64,000 nt of DNA from Tsukamurella sp. 1534. GTDB lineage: Bacteria > Actinomycetota > Actinomycetes > Mycobacteriales > Mycobacteriaceae. Shown here in pieces: positions 1 through 8,359 of this stretch; the first letter of the stretch is position 1; each line of letters starts with the position of its first letter. The position numbers were made by a program, and so were the translations under genes. The DNA is taken from contig NZ_HE997627.1 of NCBI RefSeq assembly GCF_000312385.1, forward strand, positions 743,777 through 807,776. Direction: 5' to 3'. The notes under the pieces were generated by a model. The model was not told the DNA's origin, made no database searches, and saw only the letters and a program-made list of their open reading frames with translations.

Positions 1-31
1 CCCGCGAGATCGAGCACTAGAGGAGGCCGTC

Positions 32-1447
32 GTGACGGAGCAGGTTTTCGACCTCGTCATCGTGGGATCCGGGAGCGGTAACACCATCCCGGACGAGCGC
101 TTCGACGACAGGTCCATCGCGATCATCGACAAGGGGCAGGCGAACGGCGCCTACGGCGGCACCTGCCTCAACGTGGGGTGCATCCCGACCAAGATGTTCG
201 TCTGGCCGGCCGATGTCGCCGACGAGGCCCGTGAGGCCGGGCCGGTCGGCGTGGACGCCGACGTGACCCGGACCCGGTGGCCGGATATCCGGAACCGGGT
301 GTTCGGCCGCATCGACCGGTACGCCGCGGGCGGGCTGCGCTACCGGGTGCAGGACTGCCCGAACATCACGGTGTTCCAGCAGGAGGGGTGGTTCCTGCCC
401 GCGCCCGCGTCGGGCCCCGCCGACGGCCTGCACCGGCTCGAGTTGGCCGACGGCACCGTCGTCGCCGGACGGGACGTGGTGCTCGCGGCCGGCTCCCGCG
501 CGGTGATCCCGCCGGTGATCGCCGATTCCGGGGTCCCGTTCCACACCAACGACACCATCATGCGGCTCGAGGACCTCCCGGGCCGGGTGATCGTGGTGGG
601 CAGCGGCTACATCGCCGCGGAGTTCACGCACGTGTTCGCCGGGCTCGGCGCGGAGGTCACCGTCGTGGCCCGTGGCCCCCGGCTGCTGCGCAGCCAGGAC
701 GACACGATCTCCGAGCTGTTCACGTCCGTCGCCTCCGAGCGCTGGGACGTGCGCCTGGGCACCGAGGTGACCGGGGCGCGCACCGTCGGCGACGGGGTGG
801 AGGTCGACCTCACGGACGGGTCGACGGTGACCGGCGACGTCCTGCTGGTCGCGACGGGCCGCACCCCGAACGGCGACACCCTCGCCACGTCGGCGATCGG
901 GATCGAGCTGGAGGACGGCCGGGTCCCGGTCGACGAGCACCAGCGGACCCCCGTGCGCGGCGTGTGGGCACTGGGCGACGTGAGCTCGCCGTACCTGCTC
1001 AAACACGTGGCCAATCACGAGGCGCGGGTGGTGCAGGAGAACCTGCTGGCCGGATGGGACACCCCGTCGGCCACCACCGACCACCGGTACGTGCCGGGCG
1101 CGGTGTTCACCCGCCCGCAGGTGGCGTCGGTCGGCCTGACCGAGGCGCGGGCCCGGGCCCAGGGCATCGACGTGGCCGTGGCGGAGCAGCGGTACGCCGA
1201 CATCGCGTACGGCTGGGCCATGGACGAGCCGGAGGGCGTGTGCAAGCTGATCGCCGACCGCGCGACGGGGCTCCTGGTGGGCGCGCACATCGTGGGGTAC
1301 CAGGCGTCCGCACTGATCCAGTCGGCGATCACCGCGATGTCGTTCTCCATCCCCGCCCGCGAGTTCGCGCGGGGTCAGTACTGGATCCACCCGGCGCTTC
1401 CGGAGCTGGTGGAGAACGCCCTACTGGGAGTGTCGGAAGACCGCTGA
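32..1447 (+). CDS. mtr: Mycothione reductase
   Basis: A 471-residue NADPH-dependent flavoprotein that should reduce oxidised mycothiol (mycothione) in the cytosol and so keep the actinobacterial thiol pool reduced. The N-terminal FAD-binding strand VIVGSGSG is followed by the redox-active disulfide in [13 protein letters not shown] (Cys45, Cys50). A second nucleotide-binding motif, [11 protein letters not shown], lies near residue 190. The dimerisation domain ends with HPALPE (His453, Glu458), the usual His-Glu pair of disulfide reductases. The GTG start at 32 is preceded by AGGAGG at 21-26. Length fits the mycobacterial Mtr family (about 460 residues). Low-molecular-weight disulfide specificity is inferred from family resemblance. 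Confidence 0.95.
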   Translation: MTEQVFDLVIVGSGSGNTIPDERFDDRSIAIIDKGQANGAYGGTCLNVGCIPTKMFVWPADVADEAREAGPVGVDADVTRTRWPDIRNRVFGRIDRYAAGGLRYRVQDCPNITVFQQEGWFLPAPASGPADGLHRLELADGTVVAGRDVVLAAGSRAVIPPVIADSGVPFHTNDTIMRLEDLPGRVIVVGSGYIAAEFTHVFAGLGAEVTVVARGPRLLRSQDDTISELFTSVASERWDVRLGTEVTGARTVGDGVEVDLTDGSTVTGDVLLVATGRTPNGDTLATSAIGIELEDGRVPVDEHQRTPVRGVWALGDVSSPYLLKHVANHEARVVQENLLAGWDTPSATTDHRYVPGAVFTRPQVASVGLTEARARAQGIDVAVAEQRYADIAYGWAMDEPEGVCKLIADRATGLLVGAHIVGYQASALIQSAITAMSFSIPAREFARGQYWIHPALPELVENALLGVSEDR

Positions 1448-1472
1448 CCGGCGCGGCCGCGCCGGGTACAGT
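1444..1472 (+). promoter_or_regulatory. Putative leaderless promoter of the Cys-rich peptide gene
   Basis: CTGACC at 1444-1449 and TACAGT at 1467-1472 are separated by 17 bases, a good -35/-10 pair. Transcription would start 7-8 bases after the hexamer, at the ATG at 1480. There is no Shine-Dalgarno. The -35 overlaps the last codons of mtr, so the small gene can be expressed independently of mtr. Confidence 0.5.
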
Positions 1473-1479
1473 CATATGC

Positions 1480-1584
1480 ATGATTCACAATGATTTGATC
1501 GCGCCCGCCGGCTGCTCCAACCCGAACTGCACGTGCGAGAACTGCTCGTGCGGCGACGACTGCACCTGCGGCTCCGACACGTAA
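1480..1584 (+). CDS. Small Cys-rich metallothionein-like peptide
   Basis: A 34-residue peptide with seven cysteines (12, 17, 19, 22, 24, 28, 30) packed into 19 residues as CxxxxCxCxxCxCxxxCxC. It has no aromatic residues and one N-terminal His. The CxC/CxxC spacing is typical of metallothioneins that wrap Cu(I) or Zn(II) in thiolate clusters. It lies 32 bases after mtr and appears to have its own leaderless promoter. A role in metal buffering, linked to mycothiol redox, is inference. It is not an obvious sequence match to mycobacterial MymT, which I recall as longer. The seven Cys codons in so short a frame argue strongly against a chance frame. Confidence 0.7.
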   Translation: MIHNDLIAPAGCSNPNCTCENCSCGDDCTCGSDT

Positions 1585-1659
1585 CCGCGCCGCCCGCGAA
1601 CCGGTCGCGCCGCCGCGCCGCCGCGCGGCCGGTTGGCGCCGCGCGGACGCTCAGCGCGG

Positions 1660-2493
1660 TCAGTTCCGGAGCGTCCGCAGCGCGATCTCCGAGGCGAGGG
1701 CCGCCGGTGCGCGCAGCGGGAGCCAGTGGTCACCGTCGGGCACCTCGCTGAGCCGGTAGTCGGCCCGGAGGAACCTACCGGTGCCCTTGGCCTGGGTCGG
1801 CCCCGCGATCGGATCCCGGGCGCCCCACACCAGCGTGGTGGGAACCTCGATCGCGGGACAGTCGAAGCCCTCCCCGCCGGGCACCATGTTCGCCCGGTAC
1901 CAGTTGAGCCCCGCGGTCAGCGCGGACTCGTTGGCCAGCGCCTCGATCCCGCCGCCCGGGGCGGTGGCCAGCAGCGTGCGTGCGTCGTTGTCGAGCAGCG
2001 ACTGCTCCGCGGCGCCGGCGCGCATGAACAGATCCAGGTAGCGCGAGCGCTGCCGCTGATCCTCGTCGGTCTCCATCGCCGCGCCGAACGCCGACGGGTG
2101 CCCGAACGAGACCGCGGTGAGGCTCATGGCGCGCAGCGGGTACTGCGCCGCGAAATGCCATGCGACGGTCGCGCCGAGGCCGTGCCCCACCAGGTGGGCG
2201 TACGGCACGTCGAGCCCGTCGAGGATCCCCGCGGCGTCCTCCGCCAACTGCTTCATCGTGTACGCGTCCACCCCCGTGGGGCGGGCACCCGCGCTGTAGC
2301 CGCGCTGCCGGGGGGCGATGGTGCGCAGGCCCGCCTCGTGCAGCCGCTCGCGGACCAGGTCGAAACACTCCTCGGTCTGCGGGAATCCGTGCAGCAACAA
2401 CACGGGAACGCCGTGCTCGGGCCCCCCGATCGACACGTCGAATGTCCACGAACCCGCGGGCACTTGCTCCGTGTGTGCTGAATCCATCGGCAT
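1660..2493 (-). CDS. Alpha/beta hydrolase-fold protein lacking the nucleophile serine
   Basis: A 277-residue alpha/beta hydrolase. The oxyanion-loop motif LLLHGFPQ is near residue 34, the acid-loop motif WGARDP near 224, and the late His is in DGDHWLP. At the nucleophile elbow the usual G-x-S-x-G reads GHGLG: the codon at the nucleophile position is GGC (Gly), one transition away from AGC (Ser). Epoxide hydrolases and haloalkane dehalogenases carry Asp there, so neither nucleophile type is present. It is probably catalytically dead or repurposed, unless this is a base error. Start is at 2493 (ATG) or two codons later at 2487. It lies just downstream of cobQ on the same strand, with an 11-base gap. 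Confidence 0.85.
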   Translation of the reverse strand: MPMDSAHTEQVPAGSWTFDVSIGGPEHGVPVLLLHGFPQTEECFDLVRERLHEAGLRTIAPRQRGYSAGARPTGVDAYTMKQLAEDAAGILDGLDVPYAHLVGHGLGATVAWHFAAQYPLRAMSLTAVSFGHPSAFGAAMETDEDQRQRSRYLDLFMRAGAAEQSLLDNDARTLLATAPGGGIEALANESALTAGLNWYRANMVPGGEGFDCPAIEVPTTLVWGARDPIAGPTQAKGTGRFLRADYRLSEVPDGDHWLPLRAPAALASEIALRTLRN

Positions 2494-2504
2494 GGACACT
2501 AACG

Positions 2505-4028
2505 CTAGTAGGCCACGATGCGCAGGGACGGCAGGATCGGCGAAAACACGCCCGGCGATCGCAAAGGATTCATCAACGCGTCGAGATCGCAGTGCTCCTC
2601 GAGGGCGTCGGCCACGGTGTCCAACTGGGCGAGCCGCGCACCGTCGTAACTGATCTCGGGCCCCGGGGCGAACCCGGGGAAGGTGCGCGCGAGGAAGGCG
2701 CGGCGGAACTCGTCGGCCCCGAACAGGCCGTGCCAGTGGGTGCCGTAGGTCGCGCCGCGGGCCGCGCCCTCGGGGCCGTCCGGTCCGGCGAGAAACGGCT
2801 GCTCCGCGGTCCGGACGACGGTGCCGTGGTGGATCTCGTAGCCCGATGCGGGCGCCCCGAAACCCGTTCCGGTGACGTTCCGCACACACTTGTCGGCCGC
2901 GAACTCCACGTCGAGATCGAGCACGCCGAGACCGTCGATGCGCGTGCCGGCCGGGGCCTCCGCGCCGTGCGGGTCGGCGATGCCGCGGCCGAGCATCTGG
3001 TAGCCGCCGCAGATCCCCACGAGCGGCCGGCCCGCCGCGGCCCTGGCCACGAGGGCGTCGGCGAGGCCCGTCCGGCGGAGCCAGGCGAGGTCGGCGACGG
3101 TGGCCTTGGTGCCGGGGAGGATCACCAGATCGGCGGCGGCCACGTCGGCGGGGCGGATGGTCCACCGGACGGTGAGCCCCGGCTCGCACGCGAGGGCCTC
3201 GACGTCGGTGGTGTTGGAGACTCGCGGCAGGGCGATCGCGGCCACCTGCAGGGCGTCGGGGCGGCTCGCTCCCCTGCCCACGAGGTCGGTACCGAGCGCG
3301 GCGAGCGAGTCCTCGGCGTCGAGCCACAGGTCGCGCAGGTAGGGCAGGACGCCGAGTGTCGGTCGTCCGGTGAGCCGTTCCAGCTGCGCCAGGCCGGGTT
3401 CCAGGATCGACGGGTCGCCGCGGAACCGGTTGATCAGGTAGCCGTAGACGCGGCGCTGATCCTCCGGTGCGAGGACGGCGACGGTGCCCGCGAGGTGCGC
3501 GAGCACTCCCCCGCGGTCGATGTCGCCGACCACGATCACGGGCAGATCCGCGGCCTCGGCGAGCCCCATATTGGCGATGTCGGTGGCGCGCAGGTTGATC
3601 TCGGCGGGGCTGCCGGCTCCCTCGCACAGCACCACGTCGAACTCGTCGCGCAGACGGCGCAGGCCGGCGGTCACCTCGTCGAGCAGCCACCGGCGGCGCT
3701 CGACGTAGTCCCGGGCGCCCACGTCGCCGACGGCGCGGCCGTGCAGCACCAGCTGGGAGCGGCGGTCGCCGCCGGGCTTGAGCAGGACCGGGTTGAACCG
3801 CGTGCTCGGCGCCAGCCCGCAGGCGAGCGCCTGCGTCGCCTGCGCGCGGCCGATCTCCCCCGACGTCCCGTCGCGTTCGACGGTGGCGACGGAGTTGTTG
3901 GACATGTTCTGCGCCTTGAACGGCGCCACCCGCACGCCCCGGCGGGCCAGCAGTCGGCAGAGCCCGGCGGTGACCGTGGACTTCCCGGCGTCGCTGGTCG
4001 CGCCGGCGATGAGGAGGGCGCCGTGCAC
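2505..4028 (-). CDS. cobQ: Cobyric acid synthase (adenosylcobyrinate amide synthase)
   Basis: A 507-residue cobalamin-pathway amidotransferase that amidates adenosylcobyrinic a,c-diamide at four side chains using glutamine and ATP. The N-terminal dethiobiotin-synthetase-like ATPase domain has [10 protein letters not shown] (residues 9-18) and the family-typical FKAQNMSNN. The C-terminal class I glutaminase-like domain carries the nucleophile Cys330 in [11 protein letters not shown] and a catalytic His in THWHG (about 421-423). The start is GTG at 4028, 10 bases after the stop of map, so the two are probably co-transcribed. No other cob genes are in the window, so the rest of the pathway must lie elsewhere. 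Confidence 0.95.
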   Translation of the reverse strand: MHGALLIAGATSDAGKSTVTAGLCRLLARRGVRVAPFKAQNMSNNSVATVERDGTSGEIGRAQATQALACGLAPSTRFNPVLLKPGGDRRSQLVLHGRAVGDVGARDYVERRRWLLDEVTAGLRRLRDEFDVVLCEGAGSPAEINLRATDIANMGLAEAADLPVIVVGDIDRGGVLAHLAGTVAVLAPEDQRRVYGYLINRFRGDPSILEPGLAQLERLTGRPTLGVLPYLRDLWLDAEDSLAALGTDLVGRGASRPDALQVAAIALPRVSNTTDVEALACEPGLTVRWTIRPADVAAADLVILPGTKATVADLAWLRRTGLADALVARAAAGRPLVGICGGYQMLGRGIADPHGAEAPAGTRIDGLGVLDLDVEFAADKCVRNVTGTGFGAPASGYEIHHGTVVRTAEQPFLAGPDGPEGAARGATYGTHWHGLFGADEFRRAFLARTFPGFAPGPEISYDGARLAQLDTVADALEEHCDLDALMNPLRSPGVFSPILPSLRIVAY

Positions 4029-4038
4029 GTCGCCCGGC

Positions 4039-4908
4039 TTACGAAGCCGAATCGCTGGGGAGGGTGAGGATCTCGGCGCCGTCCTCCGTCACCACCAGGG
4101 TGTGCTCGAACTGCGCCGTCCACTTCCTGTCCGTGGTGGCCACCGTCCACCCGTCGGACCAGATCTCGTAGTCGAGTCCGCCCAGGTTGATCATCGGCTC
4201 AATCGTGAACACCATCCCGGTCTCCAGCACCGTGTCCACGTTCGGCTCGTCGTAGTGCAGCACCACCAGGCCGTTGTGGAAGGTCTCGCCGATGCCGTGG
4301 CCGGTGAAATCGCGGACAACGGTGTAGCCGAAGCGATTCGCGTACGCCTCGATGACGCGGCCCACCACGTTGAGCTCGCGCCCGGGCTTCACCGCCTTGA
4401 TCGCGCGCATCGTGGCGTTGTGCGTGCGCTCCACGAGCAGGCGGTGCTCCTCGGAGACGTCGCCGGCGAGGAAGGTCGCGTTGGTGTCGCCGTGCACCCC
4501 GTCGATGTAGGCGGTCACGTCGATGTTGACGATGTCGCCGTCCTCGATCACGGTGTTGTCCGGGATGCCGTGACAGATCACCTCGTTGAGGGAGGTGCAG
4601 CAGCTCTTGGGGAAGCCCCGGTAGCCCAGCGTCGACGGATACGCCCCGTGATCGATCATGTACTCGTGCGCCACCCGGTCGAGGTGATCGGTGGTCACGC
4701 CGGGCCGCACCTCCGCGCCGGCGGCCTGCAGCGCGTCCGCGGCGATCCGCGAGGCGAGGCGCATCTTCTCGATCGTCTCCGGGGTCTGCACCCACGGTTC
4801 GTTCCCCTCGTTCGCCGACTTCTTGTCGACGTACTCGGGGCGCTCGATCTGGGAGGGAACCGCCAGCCGGGGCGCGACGGTGCCGGGGGTCAGTGCTGCG
4901 CGCGTCAT
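4039..4908 (-). CDS. map: Methionine aminopeptidase, type I
   Basis: A 289-residue metalloprotease that removes initiator Met from nascent proteins. The dinuclear metal ligands are visible: Asp130 in DIVNIDVT, Asp141 in GDTNATF, His204 in GHGIGETFH, Glu237 in TIEPM and Glu268 in QFEHT. A substrate-side His113 sits in ICHGIP. The roughly 40-residue N-terminal extension ahead of the catalytic core is typical of the longer actinobacterial MetAP1 (MapB-like) form. The ATG at 4908 lacks a Shine-Dalgarno but has TAGGCT six bases upstream, so the message is probably leaderless. Confidence 0.95.
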   Translation of the reverse strand: MTRAALTPGTVAPRLAVPSQIERPEYVDKKSANEGNEPWVQTPETIEKMRLASRIAADALQAAGAEVRPGVTTDHLDRVAHEYMIDHGAYPSTLGYRGFPKSCCTSLNEVICHGIPDNTVIEDGDIVNIDVTAYIDGVHGDTNATFLAGDVSEEHRLLVERTHNATMRAIKAVKPGRELNVVGRVIEAYANRFGYTVVRDFTGHGIGETFHNGLVVLHYDEPNVDTVLETGMVFTIEPMINLGGLDYEIWSDGWTVATTDRKWTAQFEHTLVVTEDGAEILTLPSDSAS

Positions 4909-4914
4909 CCGCCC

Positions 4915-4920
4915 AGCCTA
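4915..4920 (-). promoter_or_regulatory. -10 element of a leaderless map promoter
   Basis: Read on the minus strand, TAGGCT is followed by six bases and then the map ATG at 4908, which places the transcription start on the start codon. No Shine-Dalgarno precedes map. The -35 region lies in GC-rich sequence and shows no clear match. Confidence 0.45.
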
Positions 4921-4986
4921 TCCGCCGCGCGCCCGCGCGCCTCCCTTGCGGCCCGCTCAGCCCGGCGCCCCGTCGTTCCTGCGCCC

Positions 4987-5034
4987 GCCCCCGCTTCTGC
5001 CCGCCCCCGCTTCCACCTGCCCCCGCTTCAGCCG
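4987..5034. repeat. Three-copy 16-bp C-rich tandem repeat
   Basis: GCCCCCGCTTC recurs at 4987, 5003 and 5019, an exact 16-base period, with variable last five bases. The minus strand therefore carries repeated GGGGGC runs upstream of map, in a stretch that could fold as a G-quadruplex. The whole 4909-5229 interval has no gene; it holds only this repeat and the 128-bp element at 5076-5203. Confidence 0.7.
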
Positions 5035-5075
5035 CCGACACGTCCACGCGACAGCACGCGGCACCTCCCGCCCGC

Positions 5076-5203
5076 TTCCCGCGACACCGAGCCGTTCCCG
5101 CGATCGCCATGGTGATCGCGAGAACAGCTCACGATCGCGGGAACCCCAGTGCCCGATCGCGGGAACGATTCATGATCGCGGGAACGGCTCACAATCGCGG
5201 GAA
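5076..5203. repeat. 128-bp palindromic repeat element, copy 1
   Basis: Seven degenerate units of the core ATCGCGGGAAC: two inverted (TTCCCGCGA type) followed by five direct, spaced about 15-22 bases. It is about 116/128 identical by eye to the element at 6241-6368 and in the same orientation. It begins with the same 15-mer TTCCCGCGACACCGA, but its right end has diverged (TCACAATCGCGGGAA). The central palindrome around CCATGG is imperfect here. It lies 26 bases beyond the restored stop codon of the broken gene at 5230-6166. Origin unknown; it resembles a MITE- or REP-like unit or an iteron cluster rather than a CRISPR array. Confidence 0.85.
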
Positions 5204-5229
5204 GCGGACCGCCGCTCACGCGGCGTCGA

Positions 5230-6166
5230 TCACGCGACCTCGATCAGCAGCCCGGCAGTACCGAGGGAACGACGCAGCTTGCCGCGCAACAACGCCGGCG
5301 TGAGGCAGTGCTTCCACCTCCAGTGCGTGGTCTTCATTCCGAGTTCCGAGAGCAGCTCGTCACGGTTGGACTGCCCCTCCGCCGTGGCGCCGTTGGAGTA
5401 CTTGGACTCTCCGTCGAACTCCCCCCGCCACGACGCCGCGCCATTCGAAGTCCGGAACGCAGAGCAGCTCGCCCGTCTCGCCGCGGAACTCGCGCTGCAG
5501 CGCCGGCTCCGGGATCTCGGGCCACTTGTGCATCAGCGCGCGGCTGTAGGACTCTCCGAGCGACTGCGGCAGGGCGGACGCCCGTGGCAGCACCGCGCGC
5601 AGCAGGTCGGCGCCGTTGCGCCGCCCGAGCCGGGCCGCCGCAGCCACGAGGTCCTCCTGCGGCACGCCGAGGCGGCGCGCCGAATCGAGAACACAGATCC
5701 CCTGCTCGTAGGTGCCGGCCAACACCAGGTCCAGAGCCGTCCGCGCGATCGCGGTGCACGCCAAACCCTCGACCACCGCGACGTCCTCGGCGTCGAGCCG
5801 CCGCATGTGCACGCGTCGCCGTCCCGACCGGCGGCCCCCGCTTCTCCCCGGCGCGGTGAAGTCCACCGAGTCGTAGTCCGGATGGAGTGTCTCGAGCCCG
5901 TGCAGCACCGCGGCCGCACCGTGACTGAGCACCAGCCCGACGCCGGAGTTCTCGGCGGCGGCCCGCGCCATCAGCAGGAACTCCTCCTCCGCGGGCAACG
6001 GTCCGGCGGCGCGGTAGCGGCCCGGCCACACCCGGACCAGACGATGCGCATCCGTGTACGCCCGGATCTCGGCGTCCCCGCGCCCGATCGCACGAAGCTG
6101 CGCGCGCGTGCGGAGTTCGCGCGCCGGATCCGGCGACGCATGAGGATCCCGATTCTCCTGATTCAC
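5230..6166 (-). pseudogene. Frameshifted AbiEi-antitoxin-like / DUF559 (PD-(D/E)XK) protein
   Basis: The N-terminal part reads LRTRAQLRAIGRGDAEIRAY then LVRVWPGRYR, the winged-helix opening seen in actinobacterial AbiEi-family proteins. The middle matches the usual body of these proteins (LSHGAAAVLHGLE, ARTALDLVL). At the six-C run 5421-5426 (six G on the coding strand) the frame shifts. Removing one G restores VPDFEWRGVVAGEFDGESKY and a further 53 residues to a TGA at 5230-5232, giving 311 residues with a PD...EFDGxxK nuclease-type core. The frame as read misses this core and runs on into unrelated sequence. The GTG start at 6166 is chosen because GGGGGAGG lies just upstream (6172-6179). It could be a true pseudogene, a phase-variable homopolymer, or an assembly error. 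Confidence 0.8.
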
Positions 6167-6240
6167 GACTACCTCCCCCAAGGTGTCAGCGATCCTCGCA
6201 GAACCCTCCGACAAGTCCGCGCGGCTACCACCCGCCCCGC

Positions 6241-6368
6241 TTCCCGCGACACCGACCTGTTCCCGCGATCACCATGGTGATCGCGGGAACAGCTCACGAT
6301 CGCGGGAACCCCACGACCCGATCGCGGGAACGATTCATGATCGCGGGAGCGGCTCGGTGTCGCGGGAA
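6241..6368. repeat. 128-bp palindromic repeat element, copy 2, with terminal inverted repeats
   Basis: This copy starts with TTCCCGCGACACCGA (6241-6255) and ends with its exact reverse complement TCGGTGTCGCGGGAA (6354-6368), so it has perfect 15-bp terminal inverted repeats. Inside, 6257-6292 is a perfect 36-bp palindrome centred on CCATGG. It contains seven ATCGCGGGAAC-type units (two inverted, five direct), as in copy 1. It lies 74 bases upstream of the GTG start of the frameshifted gene. Together the two copies bracket that gene as direct repeats 1037 bp apart. Confidence 0.9.
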
Positions 6369-6432
6369 TGCGGGGCGCAGTGTGGTCAGAGCTGCTGGTG
6401 GGACGGTCGGTACGAAACGCCGGGGCACGCGG

Positions 6433-8271
6433 TCAGCTGGGGGTGGCGCCGACCGGGGCGTCGTAGCGGTCGAAGAACGCCTTGGTCACCCCGACGGCGT
6501 TGTCGGAGCTGCCGCCGAGGACCACCATCGTGGCGAACGCGAGGTCGCCGCGGTAGCCGACGAACCAGGCGTGCGAGCCACCGTCGACCTCCGCTTCACC
6601 GGTCTTGCCGAGGATGTCGCCGGCCCCCCGGATCAACTCGGCGGTACCGGAGGCGACCACCTCGCGCATCATCGCGCGGAGCCCGTCGACGGCCTTGGGG
6701 TCGAGCGGCGGACGGTCGCCGGTCACCGTGGTGGGCTTGCCCTGCAGCAGTTGCGGGGTGACCGCGCCGCCCTTCGCGACGGCCGCGGTGGCGAGGGCCA
6801 TCGAGAACGGGCTCACGAGCACCTGCCCCTGGCCGAAGCTGTCCTCCACCTGGTTCACCAACGCCTTCGGCGTGGGGTACCCGCCCGAGGACACCGGTAG
6901 CCCGGGGATCCAGTACTCCGGGCCGATGCCGAGTTCCTTGGCGGCGGTGGGCAGCGCATCGAACGGCATCTTGGAGCCGAGGAACGCGAAGCTGGTGTTG
7001 CAGGACCGCGCGAACGCCCGCTGCATCGTGACGTCACCGAGTGCGAACCTGTTGTAGTTCGGCACTTCTCGTTCGCCGATCGTGAGCGTGCCGGGACACG
7101 GGACGATGGTCTGCGGGGTCGCGAGGCCGGTGGACATCGCCGCGGTGGCCGTGACGATCTTGCCCGTCGAGCCGGGCGGGTACAGGCCCGACGTGGCGAG
7201 CGAGCCCAGCTTGTCGGCCTCCGGGTTCTGCGCCACGGCGAGCACGTCGCCCGTGGACGGCTGGATCACCACCATCATCGCCTGCTTGTCGCGCCGGGTG
7301 TCGACGGCGGCCTGCGCCGCCGCCTGGGCGATCGGCGAGATGCTCACCTTGACCGACGGGGCGGGCTGCGGCGCAGTGGACGCCAGCGTGGTGACCTGCG
7401 CACCGGTGTCCGCCTCCGCCACCACCTCCCAGCCGTCCTTGCCGTCCAGGTCGCCCTCCACGTTCTTCTTGATCGACGACATCAGCGCCGGAGCGAAGGT
7501 GCGGTCGGTCGGCACCAGATCGGCCTGCTCGATGAGGGTGACGCCCGGCAGTGACGTGAGATCACCGGGGAGCTTGCGGAGGTCGTCCTGGTTCACCGAC
7601 GCGACCACGTAGGGGGCGCCGAGCGATGTGGCCTGCTCCGTGATCTGCACCGGATCGAGGTCGGGGACGATCGGCTGCAGCGCCCGGGTGAGCTGCCCCG
7701 CCACGTCGAGCACCGTCGTGGGCGCGGTCACCTTGGTGGGGTCGAGGCGGATCCGGTTCACCACCCCCGGTACCAGGACGGAGCCGCCGGACGCGGAGTT
7801 CACCGGGGCCTTGGGCGCGGGCAGGGCGCGCAGCACCATGGTCTGGTTGGCTCCGAGACGCGGATGCAGGACGGCGGGGGCCCACCGCACCTTCCACTGC
7901 CCGTTCTCCTGGACGGTGGTGAACGTGCCCTCGTACTCCCAGGTGCGGCTGGACCGCCCCTGCTCCGCGGGCAGGTCCCACTCGTACGCGTAGTCGACGT
8001 CGCTCGTGGCGCCGGTGGTCCGCACCTGGCCGATCTTGAGTGTCACGCCGCGCGCCTGGAGACGCTCGAAAGCGCTCCGCAGCGACGCCTCGGCCGTCTC
8101 GGGCGACGTGGTGAGGCCCGCCGCGGCGTCGAAGTCCTTGTCCGCGAGGGCCGCTCCGAACCGGACCGCCACCGGCCCCGGGCCGTTCGTGTTCTCCGAC
8201 GAGCACGCCACCGGCGCGACCATCGCCAGCACGGCGAGGATCGCGATCGAGCGGACGCGCAGGTTCTTCAC
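6433..8271 (-). CDS. Penicillin-binding lipoprotein (class B-type transpeptidase)
   Basis: A 612-residue exported transpeptidase that should cross-link peptidoglycan. The signal peptide ends at the lipobox APVAC, with Cys23 as lipidation site. Residues about 30-140 form an NTF2-like MecA N-terminal domain, then a linker/dimerisation region. The transpeptidase domain has all three beta-lactam-binding motifs: S368-TGK (in PPGSTGK), S423-C-N425 and K556-T-G. It matches the mycobacterial PBP-lipo (Rv2864c) in architecture and in its place between map and the ispG cluster. The start at 8271 gives a normal charged signal-peptide N terminus (MKNLRVRS). Confidence 0.93.
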   Translation of the reverse strand: MKNLRVRSIAILAVLAMVAPVACSSENTNGPGPVAVRFGAALADKDFDAAAGLTTSPETAEASLRSAFERLQARGVTLKIGQVRTTGATSDVDYAYEWDLPAEQGRSSRTWEYEGTFTTVQENGQWKVRWAPAVLHPRLGANQTMVLRALPAPKAPVNSASGGSVLVPGVVNRIRLDPTKVTAPTTVLDVAGQLTRALQPIVPDLDPVQITEQATSLGAPYVVASVNQDDLRKLPGDLTSLPGVTLIEQADLVPTDRTFAPALMSSIKKNVEGDLDGKDGWEVVAEADTGAQVTTLASTAPQPAPSVKVSISPIAQAAAQAAVDTRRDKQAMMVVIQPSTGDVLAVAQNPEADKLGSLATSGLYPPGSTGKIVTATAAMSTGLATPQTIVPCPGTLTIGEREVPNYNRFALGDVTMQRAFARSCNTSFAFLGSKMPFDALPTAAKELGIGPEYWIPGLPVSSGGYPTPKALVNQVEDSFGQGQVLVSPFSMALATAAVAKGGAVTPQLLQGKPTTVTGDRPPLDPKAVDGLRAMMREVVASGTAELIRGAGDILGKTGEAEVDGGSHAWFVGYRGDLAFATMVVLGGSSDNAVGVTKAFFDRYDAPVGATPS

Positions 8272-8359
8272 GCGGCCAGGCTACGACGCGCCGGGGCCGC
8301 CGCCCGGTTGCCGCGCTGCGCTGTGACGACTGAGGCGGAAGTGACCGATTCGGGCCGGG

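Noticed and set aside
1..20. End of an upstream gene (codons ending GAG CAC TAG)
   Set aside because: Only 20 bases are available, so a coding frame cannot be supported.
5076..5203. Possible CRISPR array
   Set aside because: Units are short (about 11-15 bases), partly inverted and separated by 5-10 bases that recur in the second copy. There are no unique spacers and no cas genes.
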